A DNA stretch of 64,000 nt from Denitrobaculum tricleocarpae (lineage in GTDB: Bacteria; Pseudomonadota; Alphaproteobacteria; Kiloniellales; Kiloniellaceae). Positions 18,055 through 26,847 of the stretch are shown piece by piece (positions within the stretch are counted from its first letter, which is position 1; each line of letters begins with the position of its first letter). The notes under the pieces were generated by a model that did not search any database, was not told where the DNA came from, and saw nothing but the letters and a program-made list of their open reading frames with translations. Where the stretch lies: assembly GCF_007004665.1 (NCBI RefSeq), contig NZ_ML660059.1, positions 62,001 to 126,000 on the forward strand, in the 5' to 3' direction. The position numbers and the translations under genes are program-made.

Positions 18055-19518
18055 TCAACCGGGCCAGGGCAGCGAATAGGTTTTGATATTGGAGAAGCTC
18101 TTCATGGCTTCGAGCACGCCCTCCTTATACCCTAAACCGGAATCCTTAATACCACCGAAAGGCGACATTTCGATTCGATATCCCGGCACTTCCCAGATAT
18201 TGACCGTCCCGACATTCAGGCCATTGACGAAAGCCGTGATGCGATCGAGGCGGTTTGTGCAGACTCCCGCGGAAAGACCGAAAGCCGTCGAATTGGAGAT
18301 CCGCATCACCTCCGCATCATCATTCGGCACACGCACAATCGGAACGACCGGACCGAAGGTCTCCTCCATGACCAGTTCGGAGGCGTGATCGACTTTGTCG
18401 ATGACAATCGGCGGCAGCAGAGCGCCCTGACGCCCCGGATTATAGAGTATTTCCGCGCCGGCTTCTGCAGCTTTATGAACGCGCGCCTCGAAGAGCTTCG
18501 CCGCTTCCTCATGCACGACCGTGCCCAGGTCGGTGTCCGGGTCAAAAGGATCGCCGAAAACGATCTTTCTGGCGCGCTCCTCCACCAACGGCACAAAGCG
18601 CTCCGCCACATCCTGCTGCACCAGGATCCGCTTGACCGCGGTACAGCGCTGACCCGAGTTCTTGGTTGCGCCGGCCACCGCAAGATCGGCGGCTTTGGCC
18701 AGATCATCGTCCGAAAGATCGTTCAGGATGATCAGCGGATCGTTACCCCCCAATTCCAGAACCGTCCGCCGGTAACCAGCGCGGTTCGCGATCAGCTTGC
18801 CGACGGGAACACCGCCGGTGAAGGTGATCAGCTCGATGTTGTCGTTGGTGATGAACTCATCCCCCAGATCCTCGGGCATGCCGGTTAGGACCGACAGCAT
18901 TTCCGGGGGCAAACCGGCCTCGTAAAGAATGTCAGCCAGGATCAGCGCCGTCATGGGTGTCAGATCGGTGGGCTTGCAGACGATACAGTTGTTGGTCGCA
19001 ACCGACGGTGCAATCTTATGGGAGATCATGTTCAGCGGATGATTGAAGGGTGTGATCGCGCTGATCGCCTTTAAGGGTTCGCGCATGGTGTAGATTCGCC
19101 GTGCCTTGCCCTGCGGGCTGACGTCGCAGGAGAAGATCTCGCCGTCGTCCCGGATGCAGAGCTGCGCGGTCAGAGTGTAGACGTCATAGGCGCGGCCCAC
19201 CTCGTAGAGCGAATCCTTTTTCGAGAGTCCCAGCTCCAGCGAGATCAGATCCGAGATTTCGTCCCGCCGGGACTGAATGATCTCCGCGGTGCGGAAGAGG
19301 ATCTGCTGCCGCTCGTAGCGGGTCAGTGTGGGCGTGTAGGCGCCCGCGATTTCGAAAGCTTCGCGCGCGTGGGCCGCGGTGCCCCGGGGCACGGTCCCGA
19401 TCACCTGATTGCTGTAGGGGTAACGGACCTCGATCACGCCTTCGGCGTCGACCTTGCGCCCGGCGATGCGCATCATTTCGTGGCGCGGCTTACCAGCCAT
19501 ATCTTCGGCAAGACTCAT
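18055..19518 (-). CDS. phnY: Phosphonoacetaldehyde dehydrogenase
   Basis: A 487-residue ALDH-superfamily enzyme oxidising phosphonoacetaldehyde to phosphonoacetate with NAD+. Motifs are [17 protein letters not shown], the Glu in [12 protein letters not shown], and the catalytic Cys in [12 protein letters not shown]. Assignment rests on these together with the neighbouring phnA and phnW, which complete the AEP to acetate plus Pi route. I chose the ATG at 19518. Upstream is a perfect 21-bp tandem duplication covering the translation initiation region; an in-frame GTG at 19578 would translate it as two copies of HHLGIYE. Confidence 0.9.
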   Translation of the reverse strand: MSLAEDMAGKPRHEMMRIAGRKVDAEGVIEVRYPYSNQVIGTVPRGTAAHAREAFEIAGAYTPTLTRYERQQILFRTAEIIQSRRDEISDLISLELGLSKKDSLYEVGRAYDVYTLTAQLCIRDDGEIFSCDVSPQGKARRIYTMREPLKAISAITPFNHPLNMISHKIAPSVATNNCIVCKPTDLTPMTALILADILYEAGLPPEMLSVLTGMPEDLGDEFITNDNIELITFTGGVPVGKLIANRAGYRRTVLELGGNDPLIILNDLSDDDLAKAADLAVAGATKNSGQRCTAVKRILVQQDVAERFVPLVEERARKIVFGDPFDPDTDLGTVVHEEAAKLFEARVHKAAEAGAEILYNPGRQGALLPPIVIDKVDHASELVMEETFGPVVPIVRVPNDDAEVMRISNSTAFGLSAGVCTNRLDRITAFVNGLNVGTVNIWEVPGYRIEMSPFGGIKDSGLGYKEGVLEAMKSFSNIKTYSLPWPG

Positions 19519-19519
19519 T

Positions 19520-19561
19520 TCGTAAATTCCCAAGTGATGCTCGTAAATTCCCAAGTGATGC
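19520..19561 (-). repeat. Perfect 21-bp tandem duplication at the phnY translation start
   Basis: The unit TCGTAAATTCCCAAGTGATG plus one C occurs at 19520-19540 and again, identically, at 19541-19561. In the message each unit carries CTTGGGAATTTACGA. The downstream unit places GGGA nine bases before the phnY ATG (19516-19518). Because 21 is a multiple of three, the frame stays open. Confidence 0.95.
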
Positions 19562-19637
19562 GGCAGTTGGCCTGCCACAGTGTATCAGAGTAATCTAATT
19601 CGTCCCGGATTCAGGAAGCGGTCCTTTAGTCCCGTCG

Positions 19638-20894
19638 TTACTGGGCTGCGCTCTGAACTTCGACGATGTGGTTTAGAGCAACATCGAAAGCATCGAAGTT
19701 CCTCAGCACACGATTTGTAAGATCCCGTACGGGCCGGTTCACCATAAGCGGCACGGTTTGCTCGGAGATGCCGCCATGAGAGCGCAAGGGCACCTCCAGA
19801 TTGGAAAGATCGTGGCCCGACTGGCTGGTTCCCAGAACAACATGCCGTTTTGAGACCACGACCAAATCTCCGACCCGGTCTCGCGGCAGCTCGAAGCGGA
19901 CGCAGGCCTCCGCATTCCGGGAGACGTATTCGATACCATCGAGCGCAGAGAGTCGATCGATCAGTGCCCCGGCATCGGCAGAGCCCGGCAGATAAACCGT
20001 GGCGAAGGACCCCAGTGCCCCATGATGAACCACATAGGGATCGGTGATCGGCAGAATGACACGGGCGACAGCCGCCCCCAACCAGCCGTCCAGCAGATCC
20101 TGCAGGTAGATCACGGAAGGCGCGCCGTCGGAATCGTGCTTGGCATTCATACCATGGTCCGCGGTCAGAGACAGGATACATCCCATGGCATCGAGTTGAG
20201 CCCAGTAACCATCCATCATGGCATAGAAAGCGTTCGCGCCCGGAGTTCCGGGTGCATGCTTGTGCTGCACGTAGTCAGTGGTGGAAAGGTACATCAGATC
20301 CGGTCGGTCACGCTCCATAAGCTTGACGCCCGCGGCGAAAACAAATTCGGAAAGCGCGGCGGAATACACATCGGGAACCGGCATACCAACCATCTCGACA
20401 ACATCTGAAATGCCGTTCTCAGCCAGATTGGCCTGATCCGATTTCTCTGAGGAGAAACAGGTCGCCCCTTCGGCACCCAGGGTCAAGTCATGCCCGAGCA
20501 AACGGCGCAGTTTATCCTTCGCGGTGACGATCGCGATCTTCGCGCCCTGCTCCTGGAACGCCTTGAAGATGGTCGGCGCGCGCAGGAACTTCGGATCGTT
20601 CATCATCACTTCCTTACCACTGTCGGGATCGAGGAAGTAGTTACCCGAAATGCCGTGCACGGCAGGCGGCTGGCCGGTGACGATCGAAAGATTGTTGGGA
20701 TTGGTAAAGCTCGGCACCACGCACTTCGCCCGCAAGTCAGCGCCTTGCGCCAGCATTGTGGCGGTAAAGGGCATGACACCGTCCGCGATCGCGGCTTCGA
20801 TGTAGGCAGGTTCCGAACCATCGATGCAAACGACAACGACCGGCTGTGCCGGCCAGTCGTAGCTGCGATCGTTAACGGTGACTTTACGGTTCAT
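19638..20894 (-). CDS. phnA: Phosphonoacetate hydrolase
   Basis: A 418-residue alkaline-phosphatase-superfamily enzyme that splits phosphonoacetate into acetate and Pi. Features seen are VVCIDGSEP (first metal Asp), VVPSFTNPNNLSIVTG with the nucleophilic Thr, GISGNYFLD, YLSTTDYVQHKHAPGT (Asp and His zinc ligands), SLTADHGMNAK (Asp/His pair) and LRSHGGISEQTVPL (last His). The length is near that of known PhnA hydrolases. It sits between phnW and phnY in one direction, and the three enzymes form the complete AEP mineralisation route. Confidence 0.93.
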   Translation of the reverse strand: MNRKVTVNDRSYDWPAQPVVVVCIDGSEPAYIEAAIADGVMPFTATMLAQGADLRAKCVVPSFTNPNNLSIVTGQPPAVHGISGNYFLDPDSGKEVMMNDPKFLRAPTIFKAFQEQGAKIAIVTAKDKLRRLLGHDLTLGAEGATCFSSEKSDQANLAENGISDVVEMVGMPVPDVYSAALSEFVFAAGVKLMERDRPDLMYLSTTDYVQHKHAPGTPGANAFYAMMDGYWAQLDAMGCILSLTADHGMNAKHDSDGAPSVIYLQDLLDGWLGAAVARVILPITDPYVVHHGALGSFATVYLPGSADAGALIDRLSALDGIEYVSRNAEACVRFELPRDRVGDLVVVSKRHVVLGTSQSGHDLSNLEVPLRSHGGISEQTVPLMVNRPVRDLTNRVLRNFDAFDVALNHIVEVQSAAQ

Positions 20895-20945
20895 GCTTTC
20901 GTCCTCACTTCATCGTCCGGTACTGACCCAAAATCTATTCTGCAT

Positions 20946-22151
20946 CTACTCTGCGGCGGTGGTCTCACGTGCCGGCGCGGCGTCCCGCACGCCCATCTCG
21001 TTCAGCACGCTCCGCACAGCCTTCAGGAGGCCCCTGATATCCTCGGCCTCGATCGCGCCGATCGTGCCAATTCTAAAAGTCGGCGCGACGGTCAGTTTTC
21101 CCGGATAAACGACGAAACCGCGCGCAGCCAGAAGGTCGTAAAACCTCTCAAAACTGAAACGGGAGTCAGCCGGTTCCAGAAATGCCGTAATGATCGGTGA
21201 CTGGACGGCATCGGCAAGCAGGGTTTCAAAACCCATCTCCCGCATGCCGCGAACCAGAACACCGTGGTTGCTGGCGTAACGGCCACCGCGCCCTCCTACA
21301 CCACCTTCACCGGTATGTTCATCTATGGCCACGGCCAAAGCAGCCGCAGAGTGGGTCGGCGGCGTAAAGCGCCAACGGCCTGACTTTTCCATATAAACCC
21401 ACTGGTCGTGCAGATCGAGTGACAGTGAATGCGCGTTCCCGGCAGTCGTTGCCAGAGCCTTCCTGCGCAGGATTGCGAAGCCCATGCCGGGCACACCCTG
21501 AATACACTTATTTGCAGAGGACACCAAACCATCGCAGGGCAACGCACGGACATCAATCGGCAGCGCGGCGAAGGAACTCATCGCATCGACCAGCAATGCA
21601 CGTCCGTGACGTGCCGTGACGACGGCGATGGCATTGAGTGGATTGAGAACCCCGCTGGTGGTTTCGCAATGCACCGCGGCAACATGTGTGATCGTGCAGT
21701 CGTCGCGCAACGCCTCATCGAGCGCTGCCACGTCGTAGGCTTTCGTCTCAGGGCTGCGCAATATCGTGCAGCAGCGTCCCATGACTTCAAGGATCTTCAC
21801 GATCCGCTCGCCATAAGCGCCATTGACCAAAACCGCACAGTGGCCGCCACGCGGCACCATCGTGCCCAACATCGCTTCGACGGCGAAAGTCCCGCTGCCC
21901 TGTATGGGCACACAGACGAAATCGTCTCCGCCTCCGGCCATGGTGTTCAGACCAGTGCAGATTTCAGCGGTCAGATCGATAAAGGGCTGATCCCAGGACC
22001 CCCAGTCTCGCTGCATCGCAGCCTTTACGGACTTAGATGTGGTCAAGGGGCCTGGCGTCAGAAGGAATTCGTGATTCTCCCCGGTCCGTCCGGCGCGTTC
22101 GAGAACATTGTAATCGGCGGCCATGGCTCTGAACTTCCCTGCGTCGTACAT
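20946..22151 (-). CDS. phnW: 2-aminoethylphosphonate--pyruvate transaminase
   Basis: A 401-residue fold-type I PLP enzyme that converts 2-aminoethylphosphonate plus pyruvate to phosphonoacetaldehyde plus alanine. Diagnostic segments are FLLTPGPLTTS, VPIQGSGTFAVEAML, VDAMSSFAALPID, the PLP lysine in SSANKCIQGVPGMGFAI, and YVYPGKLT-like FVVYPGKLTVAPTFRIG near the C-terminus. It heads the minus-strand operon phnW-phnA-phnY and is divergent from a LysR regulator gene 74 bases away, which probably activates it in response to AEP. Confidence 0.94.
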   Translation of the reverse strand: MYDAGKFRAMAADYNVLERAGRTGENHEFLLTPGPLTTSKSVKAAMQRDWGSWDQPFIDLTAEICTGLNTMAGGGDDFVCVPIQGSGTFAVEAMLGTMVPRGGHCAVLVNGAYGERIVKILEVMGRCCTILRSPETKAYDVAALDEALRDDCTITHVAAVHCETTSGVLNPLNAIAVVTARHGRALLVDAMSSFAALPIDVRALPCDGLVSSANKCIQGVPGMGFAILRRKALATTAGNAHSLSLDLHDQWVYMEKSGRWRFTPPTHSAAALAVAIDEHTGEGGVGGRGGRYASNHGVLVRGMREMGFETLLADAVQSPIITAFLEPADSRFSFERFYDLLAARGFVVYPGKLTVAPTFRIGTIGAIEAEDIRGLLKAVRSVLNEMGVRDAAPARETTAAE

Positions 22152-22196
22152 GTTGCATCCACCGGCAGAGTACGCTTGATGAGTTTCATATGTAAA

Positions 22197-22211
22197 ATCG
22201 ATGTTTTCGAT
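22197..22211. promoter_or_regulatory. Candidate LysR operator between phnW and the lysR gene
   Basis: The 15-base perfect inverted repeat ATCGA-TGTTT-TCGAT contains T-N11-A (22198 to 22210), the canonical LysR box. It lies 15 bases before the regulator's ATG and 46 bases before phnW's, in the only divergent spacer of the pair. Confidence 0.6.
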
Positions 22212-22225
22212 ATATATTATATTCC

Positions 22226-23092
22226 ATGTCTATGATTTATTCTCAGATCCGCGCCTTTCATGCGGTCGCCAGTCACGGCAGCTTTACCCGCGCGGCGGCT
22301 GCGCTGAGTGTTTCTCAGCCGACTCTCTCTTCTCAGGTCAAGGCACTGGAAGCGAAGTATGAAGTCGACCTCTTCATTCCGGCGGGCCGGGGCATCGAGA
22401 TCACCCCCTTGGGCCGGCGGCTGCACGCGATTACGCAAAAACAATTCCGCCTGGAAGCCGAAGCCGAACTCCTGCTCTCCGAGACCCGCAGCCTGAAAGC
22501 CGGTTTTCTGAGGATCGGCGCGGATTCACCCTATCACGCGCTGCCCCTGGTCGCGCGATATCAAGAGCGATATCCGGGCATCGAGATTTCGATGAACTTC
22601 GGCAATTCCCGCGATACGCTGGCAGATCTGATGGCGCGGCGCATCGACGTTGCAATCATCCCGCCGCCGCCCGAAGACGACCCGCGCCTGATTTCGCAAC
22701 TGCTCATCGCCGACCGACTCGTCGCTTTTGTCCCCAAGGCGCATAAATGGGCGAAACAAAAAAGCGTAAACCTCAAACGGCTTGCCGGTACCCGGGTCAT
22801 CTTGAGAGAGGAGGGATCCACAACCCGCGCCGTATTCGAAGCCGCCGTCGCCGCCGCCGGAATGACCCTCAAAGATGTTTTCGAGATCGGCAGCCGGGAG
22901 GCCGTCCGCGCCGCCGTTGTCGAAGGGTTGGGCGTCGGTGTGGTCTCGGAGGCGGAGCTGATCCGGGGCGATAATATCCACGTCCTCCCGATTTCCGGCG
23001 CAGACCTCCGGGTTCCGGAGCATCTGGTTTGCCTGGCCGAATGCGCCCCGCAGCGCACGATCAAAGCTGTATTTGATCTGCTGGAGGATTAG
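22226..23092 (+). CDS. LysR-family regulator of aminoethylphosphonate use
   Basis: A 288-residue LysR protein. The winged HTH is at about residues 3-62 ([35 protein letters not shown]). The effector domain follows, with [15 protein letters not shown] and [15 protein letters not shown]. It is divergent from phnW and upstream of phnC, so it most likely senses AEP or a degradation intermediate and activates phnWAY. In rhizobia and marine bacteria a LysR gene commonly accompanies phnWAY. The operator candidate is at 22197-22211. Confidence 0.88.
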   Translation: MSMIYSQIRAFHAVASHGSFTRAAAALSVSQPTLSSQVKALEAKYEVDLFIPAGRGIEITPLGRRLHAITQKQFRLEAEAELLLSETRSLKAGFLRIGADSPYHALPLVARYQERYPGIEISMNFGNSRDTLADLMARRIDVAIIPPPPEDDPRLISQLLIADRLVAFVPKAHKWAKQKSVNLKRLAGTRVILREEGSTTRAVFEAAVAAAGMTLKDVFEIGSREAVRAAVVEGLGVGVVSEAELIRGDNIHVLPISGADLRVPEHLVCLAECAPQRTIKAVFDLLED

Positions 23093-23182
23093 GTCGAAAC
23101 CGCCGCGGCGCTCAACCCAGAATATAAACAACGAATTAGTCCACAAATTATCCACGGCAAATTTAACAAAAAAGAAAAGTTT

Positions 23183-23200
23183 TCGTCACATCTCCGTCAG
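23183..23200 (+). promoter_or_regulatory. Candidate Pho box upstream of phnC
   Basis: TCGTCAC-ATCT-CCGTCAG is two 7-base direct repeats at exactly 11-base periodicity, 46 bases before the phnC start. The consensus PhoB half-site is CTGTCAT with 4-base spacing; the GTCA core is conserved in both halves. The match is partial, so PhoB control is only likely. Confidence 0.42.
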
Positions 23201-23246
23201 CGCTTTTCGCCACCCTCTTTCGCAGATAAACGGGGAGAGTGGGGTT

Positions 23247-24113
23247 ATGGGTTCAGCCATTAAGGTCGATGGGCTGTCGAAAACCTTTCGGAAACATCGT
23301 GCGCTGAATAATGTCTCGCTAACGGTTGATCGTGGCGAGATGGTTGCGCTGATCGGTGCATCCGGGTCGGGCAAATCGACTCTGATACGTCTGATTTCCG
23401 GACTGGAGCGCGGGGACAAAACCGGCGCCGCCAGTCAGGCGGGAAACAGTGGCCGCATTCAGGTGCTGGGTTCACCGGTCCAGGACGGCGGCCAGCTCAA
23501 CCGGAGCATCCGCAATCTGCGCGCCCGCATCGGCGTGATCTTTCAGCAATTTAACCTGGTCAACCGGCTGTCGCTCTTGACCAACGTGGTGCTGGGTGTT
23601 CTGGGCCGCATCCCGGCCTGGCGCGGTACGCTCGGTCTCTTCACCCGCGAAGAAAAAATGCTGGCCATGGAAGCCTTGCGCCGGGTCGGAATGGACCAGT
23701 ATGCCGGGCAACGCGCCTCGACGCTCTCCGGCGGCCAGCAACAGCGCGCAGCGATCGCACGTGCCCTGATGCAAGGCGCCGAAGTCCTGCTCGCCGACGA
23801 GCCTATCGCGTCGCTCGACCCCGAATCAGCCCGCCGGGTCATGGAAAATATGGCGCGCATCAACCGCGAAGACGGCATTACCATCGTCGTGTCCCTGCAT
23901 CAGGTCGCCTACGCCATGCGCTACTGCCCGCGCACAGTTGCACTGCGTGCCGGTGAAGTGGTCTATGACGGGCCCAGCGAAGCGCTGACACCAAGCTTCC
24001 TGCGTGAACTCTACGGCGCGGACAGCGAAGAACTCGTGATGGACGAAACACTCAGCGGCGCCATTCACGGGGTCGAAGCACCACAGCAAATGCCGATTGC
24101 CGCCACGGCTTAA
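23247..24113 (+). CDS. phnC: Phosphonate ABC transporter ATP-binding protein
   Basis: ATPase of the phosphonate importer, 288 residues from ATG 23247 (preceded by GGGGAGAGTGGGG). An upstream extension to 23073 would overlap the LysR gene and is rejected. It has Walker [10 protein letters not shown], the PhnC-typical insertion with [20 protein letters not shown], signature [18 protein letters not shown] and Walker [15 protein letters not shown]. It is followed by phnD, phnE and phnN on the same strand. Confidence 0.94.
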   Translation: MGSAIKVDGLSKTFRKHRALNNVSLTVDRGEMVALIGASGSGKSTLIRLISGLERGDKTGAASQAGNSGRIQVLGSPVQDGGQLNRSIRNLRARIGVIFQQFNLVNRLSLLTNVVLGVLGRIPAWRGTLGLFTREEKMLAMEALRRVGMDQYAGQRASTLSGGQQQRAAIARALMQGAEVLLADEPIASLDPESARRVMENMARINREDGITIVVSLHQVAYAMRYCPRTVALRAGEVVYDGPSEALTPSFLRELYGADSEELVMDETLSGAIHGVEAPQQMPIAATA

Positions 24114-24204
24114 CGACCCGGCCGCCCGCAAGAAAATGTGGCGGCAGACGCCGGGACGAGCTCGAGAAACGACCAACAAATATCTGTCTTACAAGGAGAA
24201 ACTC

Positions 24205-25203
24205 ATGTTCGCTAAATTCGCCGGCGCCGCGACCATCGCAGCGACCGCCCTCGCCACAACTCTGGCCTTCACGGGGTCCGCCGCGGCAGAAAAGCTTGAG
24301 ACGCTCAACTTCGGCATCATCTCGACCGAGTCTTCGCAGAACCTGAAGACCGTCTGGGATCCGTTCCTGGCCGATATGGAAAAGAAACTCGGCATGAAGG
24401 TAAAAGCCTTCTTCGCGCCTGACTATGCAGGCGTCATCGAAGGCATGCGCTTCAACAAGGTCGACGTTGCATGGTTCGGCAACAAATCGGCCATGGAAGC
24501 CGTCGACCGCGCCGGCGGTGAAGTCTTCGTTCAGACCGTCGACGTCACCGGCAACCCCGGATACTGGTCGCTGCTGCTCGCTCATAAGGACAGCAAGCTC
24601 GAGAAGCTGGAAGACGTCCTGAGCTGCCAAGGCGACCTGGCTTTCGGCAACGGCGATCCGAATTCCACCTCCGGCTTCCTGGTGCCGAGCTACTACGTCT
24701 TTGCACAGAACAACGTCGACCCCAAGAACTGCTACAAGACCGTCCGCAGCGCCAATCATGAAACCAACGCGCTGGCCGTCGCCAACAAGCAGGTCGACTT
24801 CGCGACCAACAACACCGAGAGCCTGAGCCGGATCAAAGAAAACAATCCGAAGGCCTTCGAAAACCTCAAGATCATCTGGCAGTCTCCGTTGATCCCCGCA
24901 GATCCCATCGTCTATCGCACGAACCTCTCGGACGAGACCAAGGCACAGCTTAAAGCCTTCTTCCTCGGCTATGGCCGCCTGGGTACGGACGTCGAAAAGG
25001 AAAAGAAAATCCTCGCCGACCTGCAGTGGGCGCCGTTCCGCGACTCCTCCAACGCACAGCTCTACCCGATCCGTCAGCTGCAGCTATTCCGTGACAAAGT
25101 GAAGCTGCAGGGCGACGACCGGATGGACGCGAGCGAGAGAAACTCGAAGATCGCGGGCATCGAAGAGAAACTCGACACCCTGAAAATCCTGGCCAACAAC
25201 TAA
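24205..25203 (+). CDS. phnD: Phosphonate ABC transporter substrate-binding protein
   Basis: A 332-residue periplasmic protein. The start at 24205 has AAGGAG nine bases upstream and opens a clear signal peptide ([17 protein letters not shown]) with likely cleavage after SAAA. The mature part has [38 protein letters not shown] and the PhnD signature [18 protein letters not shown], whose Ser/Thr residues bind the phosphonate oxygens. A hairpin follows directly, as is common behind highly expressed binding-protein genes. Confidence 0.94.
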   Translation: MFAKFAGAATIAATALATTLAFTGSAAAEKLETLNFGIISTESSQNLKTVWDPFLADMEKKLGMKVKAFFAPDYAGVIEGMRFNKVDVAWFGNKSAMEAVDRAGGEVFVQTVDVTGNPGYWSLLLAHKDSKLEKLEDVLSCQGDLAFGNGDPNSTSGFLVPSYYVFAQNNVDPKNCYKTVRSANHETNALAVANKQVDFATNNTESLSRIKENNPKAFENLKIIWQSPLIPADPIVYRTNLSDETKAQLKAFFLGYGRLGTDVEKEKKILADLQWAPFRDSSNAQLYPIRQLQLFRDKVKLQGDDRMDASERNSKIAGIEEKLDTLKILANN

Positions 25204-25224
25204 GGCCGGAATGGATAAAGCGGA

Positions 25225-25251
25225 CGGTGGCGCTCCAATCGGGCGCCACCG
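25225..25251 (+). terminator. Hairpin between phnD and phnE
   Basis: A perfect 9-bp stem, CGGTGGCGC / GCGCCACCG, with a 9-base loop (25234-25242), followed by TTTCTCTAT. It lies 21 bases after the phnD stop. It is either a partial terminator or an mRNA stabiliser that raises PhnD over PhnE. Confidence 0.6.
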
Positions 25252-25408
25252 TTTCTCTATCCGCTCTGGCTGTCGAAGCACTGGGTTGAGCACTCACAAG
25301 CACGCAAAACAAACGGCAGCGAAACCATCGCCGTTTGTGAGTCCTGAACCCCAGTGTGGTGGAACTGGTTCCACCCTACAGACCACTCTCAACTCCCGGA
25401 CCCAGACC

Positions 25409-26257
25409 ATGACAGACATCACGCAACACAATGGCCGGCAGAGCGGCCAATTCGGCACCCCCGGGGGTGAGAGCAAAAGCCTGGAACTTCCGCCACGTGA
25501 TCTGAAGCGCAGCGTAACAAGTCTGCTCGGCTGGGGACTGTTCTTCCTGGTGCTGATGTGGTCCTGGGAAGGTGCTGAGATGCGTCCGCTGGACCTCTTC
25601 ATCTATGCCGGCAACATGAGCGAATTCGCGGCCGGTTTCTTCCCGCCCGACTTCCACGAATGGCCAACCTTTCTGGAGCAGATGCTCATCACGGTCCAGA
25701 TCGCCGTCTGGGGCACTGTGCTGTCGGTCATTTGCGCGATTCCCTGCGGCGTCCTCTCCGCCGAAAACGTTGCACCCTGGTGGATCGTGCAACCCATGCG
25801 CCGCCTGATGGACGCAGCGCGCGCGATCAACGAAATGGTTTTTGCCATGCTCTTCGTCGTGGCCGTGGGCCTCGGTCCCTTTGCCGGTGTGCTTGCGCTT
25901 TGGATTCACACCACCGGCATTCTCGCCAAGCTCTTCTCGGAAGCCGTGGAAGCCATTGACCCGCGGCCCGTCGAGGGCATTCGCGCCACCGGGGCAGGAA
26001 AGGTGCAGGAAGTGATCTTCGGCGTGATCCCCCAGGTCATGCCACTTTGGATTTCTTACTCGCTCTACCGCTTTGAATCCAACGTGCGCTCGGCCACGGT
26101 ACTTGGTATTGTCGGCGCAGGCGGCATCGGAGTGGTTCTCTGGGAGTACATCCGCGGCTTCTACTACGCCGAGACCGCGGCCGTGATCATCATCATTATC
26201 GCTACGGTGACCGTGCTCGACTTAATCTCTCAACGTCTGCGCAAGATGGTTCTTTAA
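25409..26257 (+). CDS. phnE: Phosphonate ABC transporter permease
   Basis: A 282-residue membrane subunit. The ATG at 25409 was chosen because the in-frame sequence back to 25211 crosses the hairpin and does not look like a protein. The ribosome-binding site is weak (CCCGGA). Six hydrophobic segments are visible, and the ATPase-contact loop reads [20 protein letters not shown], followed by [19 protein letters not shown], both typical of PhnE. Only one phnE is present, so the permease is probably a homodimer. Confidence 0.93.
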   Translation: MTDITQHNGRQSGQFGTPGGESKSLELPPRDLKRSVTSLLGWGLFFLVLMWSWEGAEMRPLDLFIYAGNMSEFAAGFFPPDFHEWPTFLEQMLITVQIAVWGTVLSVICAIPCGVLSAENVAPWWIVQPMRRLMDAARAINEMVFAMLFVVAVGLGPFAGVLALWIHTTGILAKLFSEAVEAIDPRPVEGIRATGAGKVQEVIFGVIPQVMPLWISYSLYRFESNVRSATVLGIVGAGGIGVVLWEYIRGFYYAETAAVIIIIIATVTVLDLISQRLRKMVL

Positions 26258-26259
26258 TC

Positions 26260-26847
26260 TTGAGACAGAAGCCTCGCGGCACACTCGTTTTGGTGGTTGG
26301 GCCCTCTGGATCCGGCAAGGACAGTATTCTCAGCGGCGCAGAGGCCGCTCTTGGAAAGAATGATCTTTTCTTCTTTCCGCGCCGGGATATTACCCGTCCG
26401 GCCGCTTTGGGACACGAGCCCTATCACTCGCTTTCGCTGGAGGCTTTTGAAGACCGGCGCGCACGCGGCGCTTACAGCCTATCCTGGCCCGCGCACGGGC
26501 TCTGGTATGGCATACCGAGTGCCATCGAGAGCCATCTCGAGGATGGCCGCCATGTCGTGGTCAACGTCTCACGCGGTGTCATCCCGGAGGTGCGCCAGCG
26601 GCTTCAGCCGGCCCGGATTGTCTCAATCCAGGTGCCGCGCGAAACTCTGCGCGCGCGCTTGAAGGGACGGGAGCGTGAGTCCGAGAGTGATATCGAAGCG
26701 CGCCTGGAACGCGCTGCGACCTTTCACATCGACGGGCCGGATGTGGTACGGCTGCAGAACGACTCAAGCCTGGAGGCAGCAATCAACACCTTCGTTGCTC
26801 TGCTGACGAACCTCAACCCAGTAGAGGAAAACGCCCTCGCTCGATGA
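26260..26847 (+). CDS. phnN: Ribose 1,5-bisphosphate phosphokinase
   Basis: A 195-residue guanylate-kinase-like P-loop enzyme that phosphorylates ribose 1,5-bisphosphate to PRPP, the last step of the C-P lyase route. The P-loop is VVGPSGSGKDSILS at residues 12-25, and RRDITRPAALGHEPYHSLS is the family's substrate loop. The only available start is TTG at 26260, since the P-loop must follow directly and the phnE stop is 3 bases upstream. Its last 35 bases overlap the convergent 2H-phosphoesterase gene. Confidence 0.9.
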   Translation: MRQKPRGTLVLVVGPSGSGKDSILSGAEAALGKNDLFFFPRRDITRPAALGHEPYHSLSLEAFEDRRARGAYSLSWPAHGLWYGIPSAIESHLEDGRHVVVNVSRGVIPEVRQRLQPARIVSIQVPRETLRARLKGRERESESDIEARLERAATFHIDGPDVVRLQNDSSLEAAINTFVALLTNLNPVEENALAR

